Position numbers and translations under genes: made by a program
Part shown: piece after piece, positions 19,959 to 27,913 of the stretch
How the letters are laid out: each line of letters opens with the position of its first letter
How positions within the stretch are numbered: position 1 is the stretch's first letter
Source: Streptomyces marokkonensis
GTDB taxonomy: Bacteria > Actinomycetota > Actinomycetes > Streptomycetales > Streptomycetaceae
Reading direction: 5' to 3'
Assembly: GCF_008312835.1 (NCBI RefSeq)
Contig: NZ_VSKS01000001.1
Location: forward strand, 372,001 to 436,000
DNA: 64,000 bases
The notes under the pieces: model-generated
Told to the model about the DNA's origin: nothing
Databases searched by the model: none
What the model saw: only the letters and a program-made list of their open reading frames with translations

Positions 19959-20733
19959 GACGGCGGATCTCCCCACGGAGTTCTTCGGTGATCTCGACGG
20001 ACAGTTCCGCCACGGCGGTGTCCTCGATACGGCGCGGATGCGGAATGCCGACGGTCCACTCACGGGCGATCCGGCCCGGGCGGGAGGACAGCAGCACCAC
20101 CCGCTGCGCGAGCCGGACCGCCTCGCGCACGTTGTGCGTGACGAACAGGACCGAGAGCTGCGTCTCGCGCCAGATGCGGGTCAGCTCGTCGTGCAGCACG
20201 TCCCGGGTGATGGCGTCGAGGGCCGCGAACGGCTCGTCCATCAGCAGCAGCCTGCTCTCCTGGGCGAGCGCCCGGGCCAGCGCGACCCGCTGACGCATGC
20301 CGCCGGACAGCTCGTGCACCCGCTTGCCGTGCGCGCCCTTCAGCCGTACGAGCTCCAGCAGCTCCTCGGCCCGCCCGCGGCGCTCGTTCTTCGGCACGCC
20401 CCGCAGCTTCAGGGCCAGTTCGATGTTCTTGCCCGCGGTCAGCCACGGGAAGAGCGCGTGCTCCTGGAACATCAGGGCCGGCCGTCCGTCCGTGCTGATC
20501 CCGCCGGCCGTGGGCCGGTCCAGGCCCGCGACCAGGTTCAGCAGCGTGGACTTGCCGCAGCCCGAGGCACCCAGGAGGGTGACGAACTCACCGGGCGCGA
20601 CATCGAGCGTGATGTCGTCCAGCACGAGCTGCTGCCCGGCCGGGCCCGCGAACGACTTCGAGACATGCTCGATCCGGGCGGCGTGCGTGGCCGCTCCGAT
20701 GCCGTCGGCGGCCTTGGCGAGGGTCGTGGCCAT
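19945..20733 (-). CDS. ssuB: Sulfonate ABC transporter ATP-binding protein (SsuB-like)
   Basis: A 262-residue ATPase with Walker A GASGCGKST, Q-loop MFQEHALFPWL, signature LSGGMRQRVALARAL, Walker B LLLMDEPFAALD and switch His in VTHN. It belongs to the SsuB/TauB subfamily and energises the permease encoded immediately downstream. ATG 20733 is preceded by AGGAGGT with 7 bp spacing; the in-frame GTG at 20742 overlaps that ribosome site and is unlikely. It lies 36 bp after the binding-protein gene. Confidence 0.93.
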   Translation of the reverse strand: MATTLAKAADGIGAATHAARIEHVSKSFAGPAGQQLVLDDITLDVAPGEFVTLLGASGCGKSTLLNLVAGLDRPTAGGISTDGRPALMFQEHALFPWLTAGKNIELALKLRGVPKNERRGRAEELLELVRLKGAHGKRVHELSGGMRQRVALARALAQESRLLLMDEPFAALDAITRDVLHDELTRIWRETQLSVLFVTHNVREAVRLAQRVVLLSSRPGRIAREWTVGIPHPRRIEDTAVAELSVEITEELRGEIRRHGQH

Positions 20734-20769
20734 GGTCGTCACCTCCTGGGAACTCTTCGTGATCCGGGC

Positions 20770-21873
20770 TTACCTGGCGCCGAGTCCGGCGTCGTCGGCG
20801 GCGGGCTCGCCCGCCGCCTTCAGGACCTTGTTGAGCAGCGTGAGGTCGTAGACGCCGTCCAGGTCCGGCTGCTCCAGCAGGCCCGCCTCGACGGCGTGCT
20901 CCGCCTGGGCGTCGAGCGTGGCGGCCAGCGGGTCGTCGGTGAACCGGATGGACTTCCACGCCGGGTCCAGCACCTCGGCCGGCAGCGCCTTGCCGGAGTC
21001 GGCCGCCAACTGCTCGTTGGCGACGGTCTTCGCCTCGTCCGGGTGGGCGTTGATCCACCGGTTGGTCTCGACGGACGCCTTCAGCACCGCCTCGACGGCC
21101 TTCGGGTGCTCCTTCAGGAACTCCTGGCGCACGATGATGTTCGTGATCACGAACTTCTCGTCCGGCCACAGGGACGACTCGTCCAGCAGTACCTTGCCGC
21201 CCTCGGCGACCAGCTTCGACGCGGTCGGTTCCGGCACCCAGGCGCCGTCGATCGACCCGGCCCTGAACGCGTCCGGGGTGACCTTGTTGTCGCTGCGGAC
21301 GACCGTGACGTCGCCCTTGCCGCTCTGGGCGTCGACCTTCCAGCCCTGCCCGGCAGCCCAGTTGAGGAACGCGACGTCCTGGGTGTTGCCGAGCTGCGGG
21401 GTCGCGATCCGCTTGCCCTCGACGTCCTTCAGGGACGTCACCCTGTCCGGGTTCACCACGAGCCTGACCCCGCCGGACGCCGAACCGCCGATGATGCGCA
21501 GGTTCTTGCCGCCGGACTTGGTGTAGCCGTTGATGGCGGGGGAGGGGCCGATGAAGCCGATGTCGATGGAACCGGAGTTGAGCGCCTCGATCTCCGACGG
21601 CCCCGCGTTGAACACGGCGTACTTCGCCTCCGTGGCGCCGAGTGCCCTCTGGAACAGGCCCTTCTTGTTGCCCACCAGCGCGGTGCCGTGGGTCAGGTTG
21701 CCGAAGTAGCCGATCCTGACGGAGTCGAGACCGTCGATCTTCTTCGCCCCGGCGGCGACCTTCACGGAGTCGTCGTCCTTGGCCTGGGACCCGTAGCCGC
21801 AGGCGGCCAAGGAGAGCAGCGGGAGCAGGGCTGTGACGGCGAGGGCACGGCGCAGGACGGATGTGGCAGGCAC
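20770..21873 (-). CDS. ssuA: Sulfonate ABC transporter substrate-binding lipoprotein (SsuA-like)
   Basis: A 367-residue exported lipoprotein. The signal ends in the lipobox LSLAACGYG, so the mature protein begins with a lipid-modified Cys on the outer face of the membrane. The body resembles the NMT1/SsuA periplasmic-binding fold (VRIGYFGNLTHGTALVG, then GKRIATPQLGNTQDV). It captures aliphatic sulfonates or taurine for SsuBC; the exact ligand is not decidable. GTG 21873 is preceded by GAGAGGA about 9 bp upstream. First gene of the ssuABC-chelatase unit, separated from cysN by 262 bp that contain a strong stem-loop. Confidence 0.9.
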   Translation of the reverse strand: MPATSVLRRALAVTALLPLLSLAACGYGSQAKDDDSVKVAAGAKKIDGLDSVRIGYFGNLTHGTALVGNKKGLFQRALGATEAKYAVFNAGPSEIEALNSGSIDIGFIGPSPAINGYTKSGGKNLRIIGGSASGGVRLVVNPDRVTSLKDVEGKRIATPQLGNTQDVAFLNWAAGQGWKVDAQSGKGDVTVVRSDNKVTPDAFRAGSIDGAWVPEPTASKLVAEGGKVLLDESSLWPDEKFVITNIIVRQEFLKEHPKAVEAVLKASVETNRWINAHPDEAKTVANEQLAADSGKALPAEVLDPAWKSIRFTDDPLAATLDAQAEHAVEAGLLEQPDLDGVYDLTLLNKVLKAAGEPAADDAGLGAR

Positions 21874-22038
21874 GGGAGGTGTTCCTCTCGGTGGCCCGGC
21901 GGTCACGGTCTCTCAGGTCGTGGCCGGGAAGTCGGCAGGTTTTCGTCTACGGCGGTGGGAGGTGAGGGCGCGCGAGCGGTGCGCGTACGTCATCGCACAC
22001 ATCGGCCCACTCCGCCCTGTCCGGCGCCGAGGGCGCCT

Positions 22039-22059
22039 CCCCCGGACTTCTTCCGGGGG
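22039..22059 (-). terminator. Stem-loop between cysN and ssuA
   Basis: CCCCCGGA (22039-22046) and TCCGGGGG (22052-22059) form a perfect 8-bp stem about 75 bp downstream of the cysN stop. It may end the cys transcript or, if transcription continues, act in the leader of ssuA. G/C-rich hairpins of this form are common between Streptomyces genes. A tandem GAACCCGGTGC repeat (22092-22114) lies next to cysN. Confidence 0.45.
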
Positions 22060-22135
22060 GACCCCCAGCCGACACGGCCGCCCTCCTTCGCGAACCCGGT
22101 GCCGAACCCGGTGCAGAAATCGGTGGAGTTCATGC

Positions 22136-23470
22136 TCAGAAGTCCCACCCGTCCTCGTCGGCCTCGTCCTTGACGGGCTCCGGCGCGGCGAACGACTCGC
22201 CGACCATGCCCGCGGTGAGCGTGGTGCCGTCACCGGGGTCGATGAGGATGAACGAGCCGGTACGCCGCGAGTCCGCGTAGGAGTCGGCGGGCAGCGGTTC
22301 GGCGGTACGGATCTTCACCCGGCCGATGTCGTTGGCGGTCAGCCGGCCCGGGTGCGGGTGCAGGGACAGGTCGTCCAGCGTCAGCCGGGACGGGATGTCC
22401 TTCACGATCGCCTTGACGGTGCGGGTGCCGTGCTTGAGCAGGACCCGGTGGCCGACGGTCAGCGGCTGGTCGGCGACGTGGCACACGGTGGCCTCGACGT
22501 CCTGCGAGGTGGCCGGCGCGTCCTTGCTGGGGACGATCAGGTCACCGCGGGAGATGTCGATGTCGTCGGCCAGCAGCAGCGTCACCGACTGCGGCGTCCA
22601 CGCGGCGTCGACGGGCTTGCCCAGCAGGTCGATCCCGGTGACCGTGGTCGTGCGCCCGGACGGCAGCACGGTCACCTCGTCGCCCACCCGGAAGGTGCCC
22701 GCCGCGATCTGGCCGGCGTAGCCCCGGTAGTCCGGGTGCTCGGCGCTCTGCGGCCGGATCACGTACTGCACGGGCAGCCGCGCGTGGCAGTGCGCCAGGT
22801 CGTGGCTGACCGGGACGGTCTCCAGGTGCTCCAGCACCGTCGGCCCGCCGTACCAGTCCATGTGCGCGGACGGCTCCACCACGTTGTCGCCGACCAGCGC
22901 CGAGATCGGGATCGCGGTGACCTCGGGGACGCCCAGCTCGCTCGCGTACGCCGTGAACTCCTCGGCGATCGCGGCGAACACGGACTCCCGGTAGTCGACC
23001 AGGTCCATCTTGTTGACGGCGAGGACGACGTGCGGGACCCGCAGCAGGGCGGCGATGGCGGCGTGCCGCCGGGTCTGCTCGACGACACCGTTGCGGGCGT
23101 CGACGAGGATCACCGTCAGCTCGGCCGTCGACGCGCCGGTGACCATGTTCCGCGTGTACTGCACATGGCCCGGGGTGTCGGCGAGGATGAACCGGCGCCG
23201 GGGCGTGGCGAAGTAGCGGTAGGCCACGTCGATGGTGATGCCCTGCTCCCGCTCGGCCCGCAGGCCGTCGGTGAGTAGCGCGAGGTCGGGCGCCTCCTGG
23301 CCGCGGTTCGCCGACGCGCGCGCCACGGCCTCCAGCTGGTCGGTGAGGACCGACTTGGAGTCGTGCAGCAGCCGGCCCACCAGGGTGGACTTGCCGTCGT
23401 CGACGGAACCGGCGGTGGCGAACCGCAGCAGGGTGGTGGCCGCGAGCTCCTCGGTCGTGATGGTGCTCAT
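22136..23470 (-). CDS. cysN: Sulfate adenylyltransferase GTPase subunit CysN
   Basis: A 444-residue elongation-factor-like GTPase that drives ATP sulfurylation of sulfate to APS with CysD. GTPase motifs are G1 GSVDDGKST (about 21-29), G3 DTPGH, and G4 NKMD. Two beta-barrel domains follow, and the C-terminus is acidic. It is a stand-alone CysN, without the C-terminal APS-kinase domain found in some mycobacterial CysNC fusions, consistent with a separate cysC here. It begins 2 bp after the cysD stop, so the pair is translationally coupled. Confidence 0.96.
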   Translation of the reverse strand: MSTITTEELAATTLLRFATAGSVDDGKSTLVGRLLHDSKSVLTDQLEAVARASANRGQEAPDLALLTDGLRAEREQGITIDVAYRYFATPRRRFILADTPGHVQYTRNMVTGASTAELTVILVDARNGVVEQTRRHAAIAALLRVPHVVLAVNKMDLVDYRESVFAAIAEEFTAYASELGVPEVTAIPISALVGDNVVEPSAHMDWYGGPTVLEHLETVPVSHDLAHCHARLPVQYVIRPQSAEHPDYRGYAGQIAAGTFRVGDEVTVLPSGRTTTVTGIDLLGKPVDAAWTPQSVTLLLADDIDISRGDLIVPSKDAPATSQDVEATVCHVADQPLTVGHRVLLKHGTRTVKAIVKDIPSRLTLDDLSLHPHPGRLTANDIGRVKIRTAEPLPADSYADSRRTGSFILIDPGDGTTLTAGMVGESFAAPEPVKDEADEDGWDF

Positions 23471-23472
23471 GT

Positions 23473-24408
23473 CTAGAAGTACCCCTCGCGCTTGCGGTCT
23501 TCCATCGCGGCCTCGGAGAGCTTGTCGTCGGCGCGGGTGGCACCGCGCTCGGTGAGCCGGGAGGCGGCGATCTCGGTGATCACCTTCTCGATGGTGTCGG
23601 CGTCGGAGTCCACCGCGCCGGTGCAGGACATGTCGCCCACGGTCCGGTAGCGCACCAGCCGCTTCTCGACCCTCTCGCCGTCCTTGGGGCCGCCCCACTC
23701 ACCGGCGGTCAGCCACATGTCGCCGCGCCGGAACACCTCGCGCTCGTGCGCGTAGTAGATCTCGGGCAGTTCGATGCCCTCGCGGGCGATGTACTGCCAC
23801 ACGTCCAGCTCGGTCCAGTTGGACAGCGGGAAGACGCGGACGTGCTCCCCGGGGGCGTGCCGGCCGTTGTACAGGTTCCACAGCTCGGGGCGCTGGCGGC
23901 GCGGGTCCCACTGGGAGAACTCGTCGCGCAGCGAGAACACCCGCTCCTTCGCGCGGGCCTTCTCCTCGTCCCGGCGCCCGCCGCCGAACACGGCGTCGAA
24001 CCGCTCGCTCTGGATCTTCTCGGTGAGCGGCACCGTCTGCAGCGGGTTGCGGGTGCCGTCCGGACGCTCCTTGAGCACCCCGCGGTCGATGTAGTCCTGC
24101 ACCGAGGCGACGTGCAGCCGCAGCCCGTGCCTGGCGACCGTGCGGTCGCGGTAGTCGAGGACCTCGGGGAAGTTGTGCCCGGTGTCCACGTGCAGCAGCG
24201 TGAAGGGGACCGGCGCCGGGGCGAAGGCCTTCAGCGCCAGGTGCAGCATGAGGATGGAGTCCTTGCCGCCGGAGAACAGGATCACCGGCTTCTCGAACTC
24301 GCCCGCCACCTCGCGGAAGATGTGCACCGCCTCGGACTCGAGGGCGTCCAGGTGGGAGAGGGCGTACGGACTGGCCGTACCCTCCTCGACAGTGGCGACG
24401 GTCGTCAT
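23473..24408 (-). CDS. cysD: Sulfate adenylyltransferase subunit CysD
   Basis: A 311-residue member of the PP-loop ATP pyrophosphatase family, the catalytic half of ATP sulfurylase. The PP-loop is LFSGGKDSIL at about residues 44-53, and the family segments FGGGRRDEEKARAKERVFS and LFPLSNWTELDVW-like (here VFPLSNWTELDVWQYI) are present. ATG 24408 overlaps the cysC stop by 4 bp. Works as a heterodimer with CysN encoded directly downstream. Confidence 0.96.
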   Translation of the reverse strand: MTTVATVEEGTASPYALSHLDALESEAVHIFREVAGEFEKPVILFSGGKDSILMLHLALKAFAPAPVPFTLLHVDTGHNFPEVLDYRDRTVARHGLRLHVASVQDYIDRGVLKERPDGTRNPLQTVPLTEKIQSERFDAVFGGGRRDEEKARAKERVFSLRDEFSQWDPRRQRPELWNLYNGRHAPGEHVRVFPLSNWTELDVWQYIAREGIELPEIYYAHEREVFRRGDMWLTAGEWGGPKDGERVEKRLVRYRTVGDMSCTGAVDSDADTIEKVITEIAASRLTERGATRADDKLSEAAMEDRKREGYF

Positions 24409-24941
24409 GCCAGTCCCCTTTCGCTGAGCAGGGCGTACACCGACGCCGCGGACTCCTGCACGGTCTGGTTCTGCGACTCGATCCGCAGATCGGGCTTCTC
24501 GGGCTCCTCGTACGGGTCGTCCACGCCGGTGAGGCCGGTGAGTTCACCCGCGGCCTGCTTGGCGTACAGGCCCTTCACATCGCGTACGGAGCACACCTCG
24601 ACCGGGGTGGCCACGTGCACCTCGACGTAGGGCGTTCCGCTCGCCGCGTGCCGCCCACGGACCGCGTCCCGGCTGTCGGCGTACGGCGCGATCACCGGGA
24701 CGAGCGCGGTGACGCCGTTGCGGGCGAGCAGTTCGGCGACGAAGCCGATGCGCTGCACGTTGGTGTGCCGGTCCTCGCGGCTGAAGCCGAGGCCCGCCGA
24801 GATGAACTCGCGGATCTCGTCGCCGTCGAGCACCTCGACCCGCCGGCCCTGCTCGCGCAGCCGGCCGGCCAGCTCGTGGGCGATGGTGGTCTTGCCGGCG
24901 CTCGGCAGACCCGTGAGCCAGACGGTGGCTCCGGTCGTCAC
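24405..24941 (-). CDS. cysC: Adenylylsulfate (APS) kinase CysC
   Basis: A 178-residue P-loop kinase that phosphorylates APS to PAPS. Walker A is GLPSAGKTT near the N-terminus, followed by VEVLDGDEIRE and the APS-binding segment FSREDRHTN. I prefer GTG 24941 because AGGAGA lies 7 bp upstream; an in-frame ATG at 24974 would add 11 residues but overlaps the cysH end region closely and lacks a better ribosome site. Its stop overlaps cysD by 4 bp. Because CysH here has the iron-sulfur APS-reductase cysteines, PAPS from CysC may serve sulfotransferases more than reduction. Confidence 0.94.
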   Translation of the reverse strand: MTTGATVWLTGLPSAGKTTIAHELAGRLREQGRRVEVLDGDEIREFISAGLGFSREDRHTNVQRIGFVAELLARNGVTALVPVIAPYADSRDAVRGRHAASGTPYVEVHVATPVEVCSVRDVKGLYAKQAAGELTGLTGVDDPYEEPEKPDLRIESQNQTVQESAASVYALLSERGLA

Positions 24942-24976
24942 GTAATTCTCCTGGTTCGTCGAAGGCGCGGTCATGG

Positions 24977-25687
24977 TCAGCCGTGCAGCCCGCACTCGGT
25001 CTTGGCGCGGCCCGCCCAGCGGCCGGCGCGCGCGTCCTCGCCCTCCAGGACCCGGCGGGTGCAGGGGGCGCAGCCCACGGAGGCGTAGCCGTCCATCAGC
25101 AGCGGGTTGGTGAGGACGCCGTGCTCGGCGACGTAGGCGTCCACGTCGTCCTGGGTCCAGCGGGCGATGGGGGAGATCTTGACCTTCCGCCGCTTCTCGT
25201 CCCAGCCGACGACCGGGGTGTTCGCCCGGGTCGGGGACTCGTCGCGGCGCAGCCCGGTCGCCCAGGCCAGATAGTCCTTCAGGCCTTCCTCCAGCGGCCG
25301 CACCTTGCGCAGCCCGCAGCACAGGTCGGGGTCGCGGTCGTGCAGCTTCGGGCCGTACTCCGCGTCCTGCTCGGCGACCGTCTGCCGGGGGGTCAGCGTG
25401 ATGAGGTTGACGTCCATCACGGCCTCGACCGCGTCCCGGGTGCCGATGGTCTCCGGGAAGTGGTAGCCGGTGTCGAGGAACACGACGTCCACGCCGGGCA
25501 TCACCCGGGAGGCGAGGTGGGCGACCACCGCGTCCTCCATCGAGGAGGTCACGCAGAAGCGGTTGCCGAAGGTCTCGGCGGCCCACGTGAGGATCTCCGC
25601 CGCGGACGCCTCCTCCAGGTCGCGGCCCGCCTGCTCCGCCAGCGCCTTCAAGTCGGCCGTGGCGCGCTCTTCCTGAACAGTCGTCAT
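24977..25687 (-). CDS. cysH: Assimilatory adenylylsulfate reductase CysH
   Basis: A 236-residue reductase that turns (P)APS into sulfite. The PAPS-reductase core opens with FCVTSSMEDAVVAHL. The cysteine pattern CC (DLCCGLRK) plus CxxC (GCAPCTRR) binds a [4Fe-4S] cluster and marks the APS-using type; the C-terminal KTECGLHG carries the redox cysteine. The start ATG at 25687 overlaps the stop of the zinc-ribbon gene by 4 bp. Sulfite produced here is the substrate of CysI, the first main gene of the operon. Confidence 0.95.
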   Translation of the reverse strand: MTTVQEERATADLKALAEQAGRDLEEASAAEILTWAAETFGNRFCVTSSMEDAVVAHLASRVMPGVDVVFLDTGYHFPETIGTRDAVEAVMDVNLITLTPRQTVAEQDAEYGPKLHDRDPDLCCGLRKVRPLEEGLKDYLAWATGLRRDESPTRANTPVVGWDEKRRKVKISPIARWTQDDVDAYVAEHGVLTNPLLMDGYASVGCAPCTRRVLEGEDARAGRWAGRAKTECGLHG

Positions 25688-25863
25688 GTCCGGTCCCCTC
25701 CCGTGTCGGATCGCTCAAGTCCCCGGGCGAGCAGCCCGAGGAACTTCAGCTGAAAGGCTCGGTTGCACGCGCCGCACTCCCACGCACCGTGGCCCTGTTC
25801 CCCCGGGCGCAGGTCCTCGTCGCCGCAGTAGGGGCAGTGGAAGGGCGCGGCACGCTCGCTCAC
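25684..25863 (-). CDS. Small zinc-ribbon protein between cysI and cysH
   Basis: A 59-residue protein with two CxxC pairs, HCPYCGDED and ECGACNRAF, spaced as in a rubredoxin/zinc-ribbon knuckle, followed by a helical tail LKFLGLLARGLERS. The GTG start at 25863 overlaps the cysI stop by 4 bp and its stop overlaps the cysH start by 4 bp, so it is translated as an integral part of the operon. I recall a similar small gene at this place in other streptomycete cys operons. A role as zinc-binding accessory or as electron carrier/assembly factor for the reductases is possible, but no function is known. Confidence 0.88.
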   Translation of the reverse strand: MSERAAPFHCPYCGDEDLRPGEQGHGAWECGACNRAFQLKFLGLLARGLERSDTGGDRT

Positions 25864-27575
25864 GACAGGGCCTCTTCCGGGGCGCGGCCGACCCAGGCGG
25901 CGAACCGCTCGCCGTCCTCGCGCTCCGCCTGGAAGCGCTTCAGCACCCGCTCGACGTAGTCCGGCAGTTCGTCCGCGGTGACCTTCAGACCGCGCACCTT
26001 GCGGCCGAAGCCGGCCTCCAGGCCGAGCGCGCCGCCGAGGTGGACCTGGTAGCCCTCGACCTGCTGACCGTGCTCGTCGAGCATCAACTGGCCCTTGAGA
26101 CCGATGTCCGCCACCTGGATGCGGGCGCAGGCGTTCGGGCAGCCGTTGAGGTTGATGGTGATCGGCTCGTCGAAATCCGGGATGCGGCGCTCGAGTTCGT
26201 CGATCAGCGAGGCGCCGCGCGCCTTGGTCTCGACGATGGCGAGCTTGCAGAACTCGATGCCGGTGCAGGCCATCGTGCCGCGCCGGAACGGGGAGGGCCT
26301 GGCGCTGAGGTCCAGTGCCTCCAGGGACTCGACGAGGGAGTCGACCTGGCCCTCCTCGACATCGAGGATGATCATCTTCTGCTCGACGGTGGTCCGCACC
26401 CGGCCCGAGCCGTGGGCCTCCGCGAGGTCGGCGATCTTGGTGAGCGTGGTGCCGTCGACGCGGCCGACGCGCGGGGCGAAACCGACGTAGAAGCGGCCGT
26501 CCTTCTGGCGGTGCACGCCGATGTGGTCGCGCCACTGCTGCACCGGCTGCTCGGGCGCCGGACCGTCGGTCAGCCTGCGGCGGAGGTACTCGTCCTCCAG
26601 CACCTGGCGGAACTTCTCCGGACCCCAGTCGGCGACCAGGAACTTCAGCCGCGCCCGGTTGCGCAGCCGGCGGTAGCCGTAGTCGCGGAAGATCGACAGG
26701 ACGCCCTCGTAGACGTCGGGAACGTCCTCGATCGGGACCCAGGTGCCCAGCCGCACGCCCAGTTTGGGGTTGGTGGACAGACCGCCGCCGACCCACAGGT
26801 CGAAGCCCGGCCCGTGCTCGGGGTGGCGGACGCCGACGAACGCGACGTCGTTGATCTCGTGCACCACGTCGAGGACGGGCGAGCCGGAGATGGCCGTCTT
26901 GAACTTCCGGGGCAGGTTCGAGTACGCCTTGTTGCCCAGGACGCGGCGCTTCATCTCCTCCAGCGCCGGGGTGCCGTCGATGATCTCGTCCTCGGCGATG
27001 CCGGCGACGGGGGAGGCGATCATCACGCGGGGGGTGTCGCCGCAGGCGGTGACCGTGGAGAGGCCGACGGCCTCCAGACGGTCCCAGATCGCGGGCACGT
27101 CCTCGATGCGGATCCAGTGGTACTGGACGTTCTGCCGGTCGGTGATGTCCGCGGTGCCGCGCGCGAACTCCTGCGAGACCTCACCGATCACCCGCAGCTG
27201 CCGGGTGGTCAGCGCGCCACCGTCGATGCGCACCCGCAGCATGAAGTACTCGTCGTCCAGCTCCTCCGGCTCCAGGATCGCGGTCTTGCCGCCGTCGATC
27301 CCGGGCCGGCGCTGGGTGTAGAGCCCCCACCAGCGCATCCGGCCGCGCAGGTCGCTGGGATCGATCGAGTCGAAACCGCGCTGGGAGTAGATCGTCTCAA
27401 TGCGTGTCCGCACATTGAGACCGTCGTCGTCCTTCTTGACCTGCTCGTTGCCGTTGAGCGGGGTGAAGTGTCCCGCGGCCCACTGTCCCTCTCCGCGGTG
27501 ACGGCTCACCTTGCGGCGGGGAGTCGCGGCGGCAGGATTCTGCGCGACGGCAGGCGTCTGCGGGGTGGCGGCCAT
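25860..27575 (-). CDS. cysI: Ferredoxin-dependent assimilatory sulfite reductase
   Basis: A 571-residue siroheme/[4Fe-4S] reductase that converts sulfite to sulfide (called sirA or cysI in actinobacteria). The two halves of the nitrite/sulfite reductase fold are visible, and the cluster and siroheme ligands are in TGIEFCKLA (with a Cys five residues earlier) and NGCPNACARIQ, the CX5C and CX3C pattern. Sulfite versus nitrite use is decided by its position with cysH, cysD and cysN. ATG 27575 follows GAAGGA about 10 bp upstream. A conserved leader peptide ORF lies 127 bp before it, suggesting control of operon read-through. Confidence 0.95.
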   Translation of the reverse strand: MAATPQTPAVAQNPAAATPRRKVSRHRGEGQWAAGHFTPLNGNEQVKKDDDGLNVRTRIETIYSQRGFDSIDPSDLRGRMRWWGLYTQRRPGIDGGKTAILEPEELDDEYFMLRVRIDGGALTTRQLRVIGEVSQEFARGTADITDRQNVQYHWIRIEDVPAIWDRLEAVGLSTVTACGDTPRVMIASPVAGIAEDEIIDGTPALEEMKRRVLGNKAYSNLPRKFKTAISGSPVLDVVHEINDVAFVGVRHPEHGPGFDLWVGGGLSTNPKLGVRLGTWVPIEDVPDVYEGVLSIFRDYGYRRLRNRARLKFLVADWGPEKFRQVLEDEYLRRRLTDGPAPEQPVQQWRDHIGVHRQKDGRFYVGFAPRVGRVDGTTLTKIADLAEAHGSGRVRTTVEQKMIILDVEEGQVDSLVESLEALDLSARPSPFRRGTMACTGIEFCKLAIVETKARGASLIDELERRIPDFDEPITINLNGCPNACARIQVADIGLKGQLMLDEHGQQVEGYQVHLGGALGLEAGFGRKVRGLKVTADELPDYVERVLKRFQAEREDGERFAAWVGRAPEEALS

Positions 27576-27702
27576 GGTTGATACGTCCTTCGGGACAGGC
27601 GGGAAGAATGCTCTGACCTGCGCATGCAGGCGCACGAAAGGGAGTGCGCGTCATTGCGCGGGGAGTGAGGCGAAGAGGGGGGCCGGGCGGTGCTGGGTGC
27701 TC

Positions 27703-27786
27703 TCAGCGCGCCGGACAGATGGCGCTGGACATGCGGCCGAGGTCGACGTGCCGCCGACTCACCAAGGCGATTCCAGTTCCAGGCAT
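27703..27786 (-). CDS. Leader peptide of the cys operon
   Basis: A 27-codon ORF ending 127 bp before cysI. Its C-terminal part reads VSRRHVDLGRMSSAICPAR, which matches the short leader peptides I know from upstream of actinobacterial sulfur-metabolism genes. ATG 27786 gives 27 residues; an in-frame GTG at 27762 would give 19 and has GGAA about 8 bp before it. Because it ends in a Cys-containing motif, ribosome behaviour at IC or at the last codons could report cysteine supply and control the downstream operon. No poly-Cys run is present, so the mechanism would differ from classical attenuation. Confidence 0.75.
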   Translation of the reverse strand: MPGTGIALVSRRHVDLGRMSSAICPAR

Positions 27787-27838
27787 GGCGGAAGCCTGGC
27801 ACGGCGTTCTGGACACAGTCCAGCTTTGTCCAAAATGC

Positions 27839-27875
27839 GGACACCCTTGTCTCGATATGAGAGACAAGGGTGTCC
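27839..27875 (-). terminator. Intrinsic terminator after the GNAT gene
   Basis: GGACACCCTTGTCTC (27839-27853) and its exact reverse complement (27861-27875) form a 15-bp stem with a 7-bp loop, 38 bp after the GNAT stop on the minus strand. On that strand it is followed by GCATTTTGG, a short U-rich run. It separates the acetyltransferase from the cys operon. Just beyond it, TGGACA...TGTCCA (about 27810-27833) forms a small dyad where the cys promoter should lie. Confidence 0.8.
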
Positions 27876-27913
27876 TTGGTCACAAGCGCCGCGCGCGGTC
27901 TTGTCCGCGCTGG

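Noticed and set aside
24942-24974. ATG 24974 as start of cysC
   Set aside because: No better ribosome site than AGGAGA before GTG 24941, where conserved sequence begins. Not fully excluded.
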